Shown: positions 58,201 to 64,000 of the stretch, in pieces
How the letters are laid out: the number at the start of each line of letters is the position of its first letter
Position numbering within the stretch: position 1 is the first letter of the stretch
Assembly (NCBI GenBank): GCA_003260075.1
Contig: QLIY01000001.1
Span: 248,001-312,000, forward strand
Direction: 5' to 3'
Origin: Phallusia mammillata
Taxonomy: Eukaryota > Chordata > Ascidiacea > Phlebobranchia > Ascidiidae
DNA length: 64,000 nt
Notes under the pieces: generated by a model
What the model saw: only the letters and a program-made list of their open reading frames with translations
The model's database searches: none
Told to the model about the DNA's origin: nothing
Made by a program: the position numbers and the translations under genes

Positions 58201-61200
58201 TGTCTATGTGTTGCTTATAAGGTCGTGGTTGTTTGGAGTAACATCAATCCAATGCGTAGTTTTGTATTCAAAACTTTTTTCGGATTCATTTTTCTTTTCT
58301 TAACGTAGATTGATCGCACATTAGGTAACAGTGCGTTGCTTGGACAGAAACATCGTTTAGGTTTTTCCGTTCACTTTTAGTGTAGGTTTTTAGGTCGTTG
58401 TTGTTAGGTGTGACAAAAAGCACTACGTTCAGTTAAGTCTTTCAATTTTTTTCAGGCTTAGTTTCTGTTTTGTGCAGATAGTTACAAGCCTTCATTTTGT
58501 GAAATTGTGAAAGGCTTCTTAGTTGACTTTTTGCGTAGGTTTTTAGGCCGTCATTGTTTGGTGTGACATCAAGCGCTACGTTCAGTTGCGTCTTTCAAAT
58601 TTTTTCAAGCTTATATTGTTTGCTGTCCTTAACCTTGACTCGTTTTATTTTGCAGCGAAACCTCCAGCCCCCCCCCCAGTTGACTTTTTGCGTAGGTTTT
58701 TAGGCCGTCATTGTTTGGTGTGACACCAAGCGCTACGTTCATCAGTTGTGTCTTTCAAATGTTTTTAACCTTATATTTTGGCGTCCTTAACCTTGACTCG
58801 TTTTATTTTGCAGCGAAACCTCCAACAGGTCGCAGTTTAGGCGAAACTGTTAAACAAGGTGCTGAGTTGGAGAACTCTTCGCAAACCCGACTCGGTCAAA
58901 CTTCAACGGACAAACAAGTTCCAAAAGAAGTCAACCAGTTTCCAATCTCAAACGAAGGTAAATTATTTGAAGTTATTGATAAACAAAGTAGATCGGCATC
59001 GTGGTTAACGTTTAACCCCCCCCCCAACAAGTTCCAAAAGAAGTCAACCAGTTTCCAATCTCAAACGAAGGTACATTATTTGAAGTTATTAACAATCAAT
59101 TTAGATAGGAATCGTGGTTACATCAACGTTTAAACGTTACAAGCTCATTAAGAAAACATTTGTTGCTTGTTGTTATATTTGCTATTATAGGAACACATTT
59201 ATTTACCTACATTTACGTTACTTGTTTAGTGCCAGATCGCATGGAAATAATTGTTTTTTGATTTAATCACCTCGTGAGATTTTTTATTAGAAGTTTGTTT
59301 AGTTGAATTATCAACTCATAAGCAAAAAACATCTAATTTGCGGATCGTTGGCACATCTAAGTGACTAAATGGCACAAACATCTAAAACCCCCCCCCCAAT
59401 TGGCTGGGATAGCAACCATTTTTCATTAACTAACTAGTTTGGAAGCCTCAAACGTTAGCAGGTGTGCTTTCCCCCCCCCCTTTTCCAGAGGCGTCGCAAC
59501 AAAAAAAGTTTGAGAACCACTGGTTTAAACTATTACAAGTTCAGTATAAGAAAACACATTTATTTTGTAAGAAACACACATATTGTTTGTTGTTATATTT
59601 GCGATTATAAGAACACATTTACTTACCTACATTTACGTTACTTGTTTAGTGCCAGATCGCATAGAAATAATTGTTTTTTGATTTAATCACCTCGTGAGAT
59701 CTTGTATTAAAAATTTGTTTAGTTGAATGATCAACTCATAAGAAAAACATCTAATTTGCGGATCGTTGGCACATCAAAGTGTCTGAATGGCACAAACAAG
59801 TATCCCTGCCAACATTTTTACAACATGCGCAACACCTGTGCTTATCTAGATAATCAATTGGCTGGGATAGCAACCATTTTTCATTAACTAACTAGTTTGG
59901 AAGTTGTAAGCCTTGAACGTTAGCAGGTGTGCTTTGGCTTGGTGGTATTTACACACAAACGCTTCATTGCTTCAACAGAGGTAAGCGAGATGGGTGATTC
60001 GGGTCACAGTGGAAGCAGAAGACCCAGTTTCCTGATACAACCCCAGGACCATTACGTGTACAAGCACTCGCCCGCTAGGTTGACCTGCTCGGTGGAGTCG
60101 GCCAGGGAAGTGGTAGTGAAATGTAATGATCGAAAACCGAGTCCTTCTATGGTTGAGGTCCATGAGGAGAAGAATTCGAAAGATGCAAGGTTTGTGCTGG
60201 TTTTGTTTGTTGCGAAACAATGGTTTATTTCGGAACAAACTAAACCAACGAACGGTCTTAACAAATTAGTTTTATGTCATCGGTTTAACAGGTTTTGTGC
60301 TATCCACTCCTAAGCATTGTTTCGTGATCTTGAATTGTGGTTTCGTAGAATAGCATGTTTACTGGGAAAATTGTTTCGTTTTACCTAGGTAATGTTTATG
60401 AACTTGCTCCAAATTGCGTTTTTTATATTCAGGGATTTAAATCTATGGCCTTGTTATCCATTTTAATTAGGTTTGAAAACCCAAACCATTCTTATCCTTT
60501 TTTTGCAGTACAATCACTTTAATGGTGACGGTGACACGAAACGACGTGGAGGCATTATTCTCACAACACAAGTATTGGTGCCAGTGCATTGCTTACAACA
60601 AGGACGGGATGACAAAAAGTCGGAAAGCCCTGGTTGAAACAGCGTGTAAGTTCATCAACATGCTTTGTATTCGATATATCGAACTATATATAAGACCATA
60701 CATGAAATGACTACTCGGTGTACATAACAAGCACGAAGTCATAAAGTGGTTTTATCTGCCAAGGAACTTGCAAATAGTGAATTATTTTTTACTGCTGCGT
60801 TTTAATAGTCTCTGTTTTTATCCGTATCACATATAAATGTATTCAATACATACACGTTTGTTGGCAAGCATGTTTTTAATTGTATAATAAAACCCACCTT
60901 TAAATATAATTTCTTATTTAGATATACCAACACCATATAAAACTTTTTTTGTTCAGATTTACGTAAAAACTTCGAGCAGGAACCAGTTGGAGGTGAAGTC
61001 GTGTTGGGAAACGAATATAAACTTCATTGTCGACCTCCTGCGGGTGAACCAGCACCAAGTAGTAAGTTTCGATTCGATATCATTAAATAGTCTCAGGAAT
61101 TTTACCAATCACCAATCAGTGTTGTTTAATACTTTATGACTCGCTCACATTAACATGTAAAAAAACACTCAGCTTTGAATAGTATTTTCCACTAATAATA

Positions 61201-62184
61201 CGATGAAAATCACGACCGTTTTAGTTAAGTTGCCAGTTGCCTTATGTCCACCAGCCCTAAACAGATATTGTTTAGGCCAAGGGTGGGCAAACTACGGCCC
61301 GCGGCCCGCCAAATGTTAGCCCCCCCCCCCTATAAGACCATACATGAAATGACTACTCGGTGTACATAACAAGCACGAGGTTGTAAAGTGGTTTTATCTG
61401 CCAAGGAACTTGCAAATAGTGAATTGTTTTTTACTGCTGCGTTTTAATAGTCTCTGTTTTTATCCGTATCACATATAAATGTATTCAATNATATATACAA
61501 TACGTCAGGTTTTTTATCTGCTTATTGTGTACAAACAATGCGACAAAACAGGCACCGCAATCGTCACAATACAGATTATGACATCATAAACAGTTAGCTT
61601 CGTTTAGCTAAATTAAGTACCAAGAAAGACATTATTAATCTGAGCATTTAAGGTGGCTTTAAATGGTATATATATGATATAAATCAAATTCTTTGCACCA
61701 GTTATTTTAAAACAAAAACAAGCAAGCAATTGGCGGCCGTTGGTGAAACACTATGCGGCCCCATAAGATTAAGAACTTTTGAATGCGGCCCTTGCACTGA
61801 AAAGTTTGCCCACCCCTGGTTTAGGCCATGGGCAATAGTGTATTTTTTTCATGTCAATGAAACTTGCAGGCCCAAACGGGCTTCTCAAAAACGATTCGGG
61901 TTTGGACTCGCTTATAACTCTGTTTTGAACATGGTTAAATGGAATTTAAACACTCGATTTTATTTTACTAAATGCTTTATCAATTCAACTTTACTTTATT
62001 CCAGTCGAGTGGTTATGGAACGATGTTGCGATCGATCCAATGGTTGAGGAAAACATCTTCATCACACAAGATGGGGATCTAATTATCCGAACCACCAGCG
62101 TGGAGGACTCGGGTAACTACAGTTGTGTCGCGAGGAACGGAGCCTCCAAGAGGAAGAGCCATCCTGCTACTCTGCGCGTGATTG
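35962..62184 (+). CDS. UNC5: UNC5 netrin receptor, 5' part (continues past right edge)
   Basis: UNC5 receptors bind netrin and mediate axon repulsion and dependence-type apoptosis at the plasma membrane. Plus-strand exons: 35962-36115, 58814-58957, 59979-60189, 60509-60645, 60957-61061 and 62005-62184, all joined in consistent phases. Exon 1 gives a signal peptide (core [16 protein letters not shown], preceded by a long basic N-region). Exon 2 is a linker. Exons 3-4 encode Ig1 with the UNC5-typical extra disulfide (LTC, VKCND and YWCQC). Exons 5-6 encode Ig2 ([12 protein letters not shown] to [11 protein letters not shown] to [14 protein letters not shown]). The last exon ends in phase 1 before the expected first thrombospondin repeat, which is not in the window. 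The first intron is 22.7 kb. The start ATG is the only one giving the signal peptide. Confidence 0.95.
36116..39133 (+). other. UNC5 intron 1, first part
   Basis: Non-coding by all signs I can see. Some GC-rich patches (37200-37900) could be cis-regulatory. No repeat family recognised. Confidence 0.45.
39134..39306. repeat. Unmerged haplotype overlap
   Basis: 39134-39226 and 39236-39306 repeat each other around 10 C (39227-39236), in UNC5 intron 1. Confidence 0.8.
41218..41241 (-). ncRNA. Hammerhead-like core, one substitution
   Basis: Minus strand CCGATGA, T, GCC-GCAAA-GGC hairpin, GAAAC. The first block differs from CTGATGA by one base. Family member by structure. Confidence 0.35.
43467..43560 (+). 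mobile_element. Dispersed GCATTTGCCGAAAC element
   Basis: ATGGCATGAGCATTTGCCGA, AACG and then CTTTTTACATCTATTTGGGC, the same unit as at 32430, 46929 and 53985. Confidence 0.65.
45533..45699. repeat. Unmerged haplotype overlap
   Basis: 45533-45611 and 45622-45699 repeat around 10 C (45612-45621). A 127-codon frame reading Pro-Pro-Pro here is produced by the run. Confidence 0.8.
45733..45896. mobile_element. Long foldback element
   Basis: The left arm (AAGAAACAAATAAGCCAATA, then TATTTCTATAGAAC) and the right arm (CTATGGCAAATATATTGGCT, then CGTTTATTTTCTCGTT) are inverted copies. They enclose ACGTTTCGACAGCAGCTTAT, a degenerate GAAAC-hairpin-TTGATAA motif related to the ribozyme-like family. Confidence 0.65.
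45922..46250. repeat. Allele overlap ending in a 33-C run
   Basis: 46140-46217 repeats 45922-45999 after 10 C (46130-46139), then stops at a 33-C run (46218-46250). An isolated contig scrap between two gaps. Confidence 0.75.
46251..52232 (+). other. UNC5 intron 1, third part
   Basis: Six kilobases with no C runs. Apart from the repeat at 46929-47050 and GC-rich patches near 47500 and 51650-51980, I find nothing to annotate. A T-arm-like GCGGGTTCGAATCCCACC lies on the minus strand near 51688-51705. Confidence 0.4.
46929..47050. mobile_element. Inverted pair of GCATTTGCCGAAAC units with intact hammerhead-like core
   Basis: The left unit on the minus strand (46934-46962) reads CTGATGA, T, GGCA-hairpin-TGCC, GAAAC. 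The right unit on the plus strand (TTTGCCGAGACGTTTG, then CTTTTTTACGTCTGTTTGGG) is the dispersed repeat body. The two form a foldback. Confidence 0.55.
52233..52378. repeat. Unmerged haplotype overlap
   Basis: 52233-52299 and 52311-52378 repeat around 11 C (52300-52310). Confidence 0.8.
52379..53644 (+). other. UNC5 intron 1, fourth part
   Basis: AT-rich intronic DNA; nothing recognised. Confidence 0.4.
53645..53899. repeat. Unmerged haplotype overlap
   Basis: 53645-53767 and 53779-53899 repeat around 11 C (53768-53778), with substitutions. Confidence 0.8.
53985..54070 (+). mobile_element. Dispersed GCATTTG(C/T)CGAAAC element
   Basis: ATGGCATGAGCATTTGTCGA, AACG, then TTTTTGCGTCTATTTGGGCC. 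Fourth copy of the family, with one stem pair broken. Confidence 0.65.
54601..54629 (-). ncRNA. Hammerhead-ribozyme-like core
   Basis: Minus strand CTGATGA, T, GACAA-UUGUUU-UUGUC hairpin, GAAAC. Five-pair stem II, different in sequence from the other copies but identical in layout. Confidence 0.45.
55250..55340. mobile_element. Foldback family fragment
   Basis: GGCCTGGCGTACTACGATTT, then CGTGATCGCTGGTCTGCGTG and AGGGCTGATACCAG, as at 22440, 24000 and 29400. Confidence 0.6.
56150..56318 (-). other. GC-rich exon-like segment on the minus strand inside UNC5 intron 1
   Basis: A ~150-nt minus-strand stretch is open between AG sites (CTAATCAG near 56318 or GGTTACAG near 56294) and a GTATGTTC donor near 56145. 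It reads [20 protein letters not shown], then Ala/Met/Asp-rich sequence. GC is clearly higher than in the flanking intron. It could be one exon of an antisense gene nested in the intron; I recognise no family and find no convincing partner exons. Confidence 0.25.
56552..56781. repeat. Unmerged haplotype overlap
   Basis: 56552-56665 and 56676-56781 repeat around 10 C (56666-56675); one copy lacks a few bases. Confidence 0.8.
56782..58518 (+). other. UNC5 intron 1, last part
   Basis: Contains open frames on both strands around 56824-57390 with no recognisable family. I treat it as intron with possible regulatory DNA. Confidence 0.35.
58519..58823. repeat. Unmerged overlap duplicating the start of UNC5 exon 2
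   Basis: 58519-58667 and 58678-58823 repeat around 10 C (58668-58677). The left copy includes the acceptor and first ~14 bases of exon 2 (58654-58667) and is a truncated allele, not an alternative exon. Confidence 0.85.
58912..59119. repeat. Unmerged overlap duplicating the end of UNC5 exon 2
   Basis: 58912-59015 recurs at 59026-59119 around 10 C (59016-59025). The second copy of the exon end (59026-59070) is allelic; reading through both gives a false 140-codon frame. Confidence 0.85.
59123..59940. repeat. Two haplotypes of UNC5 intron 2 placed in series
   Basis: 59123-59387 and 59522-59800 are the same intron segment from two alleles, and scrap 59398-59470 matches 59860-59937. C runs are at 59388-59397 and 59471-59480. 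Confidence 0.8.
59481..59521. mobile_element. Right end of a hAT-like element, present in one haplotype only
   Basis: CCAGAGGCGTCGCAAC, then AAAGTTTGAGAACCACTG is the reverse end of the family at 2837-3168. It is followed by GTTTAAAC, while the other haplotype has GTTTAAAC with no element (around 59131). Confidence 0.7.
60688..61489. repeat. Displaced allele copy inside UNC5 introns 4-5
   Basis: 61331-61489 is an allelic copy of 60688-60847. It follows an 11-C run (61320-61330) and ends at a single N (61490). Exon 5 (60957-61061) lies between the copies and is single. The order of pieces here is probably wrong. Confidence 0.75.
61278..61818. mobile_element. hAT-like element split by an assembly join
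   Basis: Begins CAAGGGTGGGCAAACTACGG and ends AAAGTTTGCCCACCCCTG. Flanked by perfect GTTTAGGC (61270-61277 and 61819-61826). The interior contains a C gap and foreign allele sequence (61320-61490). Confidence 0.8.
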
Positions 62185-64000
62185 GTGGGTTTAATCACGT
62201 GATTTAAGTTGTGGATTTGTGTGGTAGTGGTCAAAGTACGCGGTTGGCAGAAAAATGATACGTTATTGTTTCTAAATTATTTGTTAATACAGAGTTCAAT
62301 CAAAATTGATCCTGTAACTTTTATGTTTTGGGAAATATTTGAAGAAAGCGAGAAATTAATCAGAAATGGTTTTGAAATTTGTGTTAGGACTTATTTTACG
62401 AAGGTCGAATATATTTTCCAGAAATCTTCAGCGATTCCCATGGCTTGTGTAATCATATTTATCTATCGAACTTTAGAATTATCTTTTCTGGCATCAAACC
62501 TTAAGCGACGATGCCTATATATGGTCATTCCGTGTTTTGTCAAAAACTACTCGTCTCTGATTTGGGGGGGGGGGTATCTATCGAACTTTAGAATTATCTT
62601 TTCTGGCATCAAACCTCAAGCGACGATGCCCATATATGGTCATTCCGTGTTTTGTCAAAAACTACTCGTCTCTGATTTGATAGCGTTGGCGTCATTTTAA
62701 CCCAAACCTTATCAGGATTCCTTAAGCGGCAAACTGACAAGGTTTATATAAGGCTGAGAATTACTGCAGTTTTCCAAACTAATCATCCCTTGGGCGCTTC
62801 GATGTTATCTCGCGGAATCCCAGTCTGTCTGTCACCAAAGGTTTTTCCCACTGATTGTTAAAGCTAGCGACTGTTTCAGGGCCGGAACAAATGTTTGGAC
62901 AAAGGGGGAGGTCTATTCTTGCTCTAGAACCCCTATCACTCACAGGGATTGCACAAAAAAGTTTGCAAATTGTTAAAATTCGAAACAAATTGTTTTGTCA
63001 CAACTGTTCGTTTTTTGCAACAAGCAAGCCAGTATATTGGTGTAAAACATAATGTTGTCTCGATCTCACGAGTCTCAGGTGACTCGTAATTATATAAAAT
63101 ACAAAAAAAAGAGTTTATGTTTTAAAAATGGGATTTTACATTGAATATGGTTGTTTGAATTGCCATGTGTGTTTAAGGCCCACATAACAACTTGAAGTTT
63201 TAATGAAATTGAATCAATATACATAAGATTCATTGTAGTCGTCATCCACCAAGCAACGAGCTGGAAGATTCTAGTTTAAAGTATGCTGTATTAAATATGG
63301 TGGTTAAGTTAGCGTGTGTGTTTTGAGGCCCACATAACAACCCGAAGTCATTGCCTGGCTCCACATACCAGACACACATGTATCAAACCCAGCAGCGCTT
63401 GTCGCCAGCCTAGAAGCTAATCTCTCGCGGCTCTTCTGGCGACAATAGCTGCGCGATTATCTGCGTGTAATTAGAGACGCTTACAAGAGACGGGTGGAGA
63501 GGCGGCCTCTCAATGAAGTTTGTTTTACGGCGACAGCGCAAAGTAAACAGACATCGACGCGGCGCCCGCCTGATCCAAGATGGGGGGAGAGGTAAGACAA
63601 TGGGGCCGCGATTCCGAGGGTTGGATTTTCGTGGCTTCCGTGTTTGCCGACTTGTTGACAATTTATCCGAACAGGCTTAACCGGTGTTTTGTGCACGAGA
63701 CAGTTTTGAACAAGGGATTTAGAAGTTAGCGTGCAGAAGCAAGGTAGGCTCAATGTTAAGCACGCGGCTTAAAAATAAAATAAATAAAAAGCGAGGTTGA
63801 CTTCTTGCAATTTTTTCGTTTAATGCGCTATTTATTCGTACTATTTGATGAAATATTATTTACATGCCAAAACCTATTCATTCTGCCTTCCGAAATCAGC
63901 TATAAAACCAATTTTTTTTTTTTTTAAAGCTTCCCTAGTATCGAATGAAACCCATTCTTGTGTTCATTATATCCAATCGCGCCGTCTTGTCCCATGTCTA
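62185..64000 (+). other. UNC5 intron 6 (to right edge)
   Basis: No thrombospondin-repeat exon is present, so the intron exceeds 1.8 kb. It contains an allele overlap at 62458-62684 around an 11-G run. A GC-rich patch at 63400-63700 may be regulatory. A T15 tract lies near 63912. Confidence 0.55.
62458..62684. repeat. Unmerged haplotype overlap around the only G run
   Basis: 62458-62563 and 62575-62684 repeat around 11 G (62564-62574). Same design as the C runs but on the other strand, so this piece was reverse-complemented after the gaps were filled. Confidence 0.8.

Noticed and set aside
58711..59133. 140-codon frame joining two copies of UNC5 exon 2 end
   Set aside because: It reads through intron and a C run; the second copy is the other allele.
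62209..62700. 163-codon frame after UNC5 exon 6
   Set aside because: It crosses the G run and duplicated allele; no thrombospondin or other domain.

Overview
This window is nuclear DNA of an animal. It has spliced genes with GT-AG introns, TTAGGG-type telomeric repeats, many small hAT-like transposons, and the bilaterian genes UNC5 and ODAD2/ARMC4. It is AT-rich, and two different versions of the same stretch often sit side by side, so the source was very heterozygous. An ascidian tunicate or another invertebrate deuterostome fits best, but that is inference from gene content and heterozygosity.

Layout. 1-779 (-): IST1 (ESCRT-III regulator), continuing past the left edge. 2527-4426 (-): complete four-exon EIF1. 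5490-9510: an interstitial block of degenerate CCCTAA repeats interleaved with a ~180-bp satellite unit. 9520-13460: unmerged allelic copies and small hAT-like elements leading to a TATA promoter. From 13461 (+): a small secreted-protein gene whose two clear exons look like helices A-C of a class-I helical cytokine; its last exon is unresolved. 20594-20845 (-): the first exon of another small secreted protein. 21505-33985 (-): essentially complete ODAD2/ARMC4 in 20 exons (outer dynein arm docking, armadillo repeats). 35962 to beyond 62184 (+): the 5' part of UNC5 (netrin receptor), with a signal-peptide exon, a 22.7-kb first intron, and exons for both Ig domains; the TSP1, membrane, ZU5 and death-domain exons lie past the right edge. 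ODAD2 and UNC5 are head-to-head about 2 kb apart.

Assembly. The window holds 33 homopolymer runs (32 C, one G), nearly all exactly 10 or 11 long, plus four longer ones. Most sit between two slightly different copies of the same 60-900 bp. They behave like scaffold gaps written as C, separating the two parental haplotypes. They create false poly-Pro/poly-Gly reading frames and false exon duplications, and they reveal allelic differences, including a transposon insertion that appears present in one haplotype and absent in the other.

The strongest candidates for something undescribed are the cytokine-like gene at 13.4-17 kb with its secreted neighbour at 20.8 kb, a dispersed hammerhead-ribozyme-like motif whose hairpin stems covary between copies, and the telomere-satellite composite.
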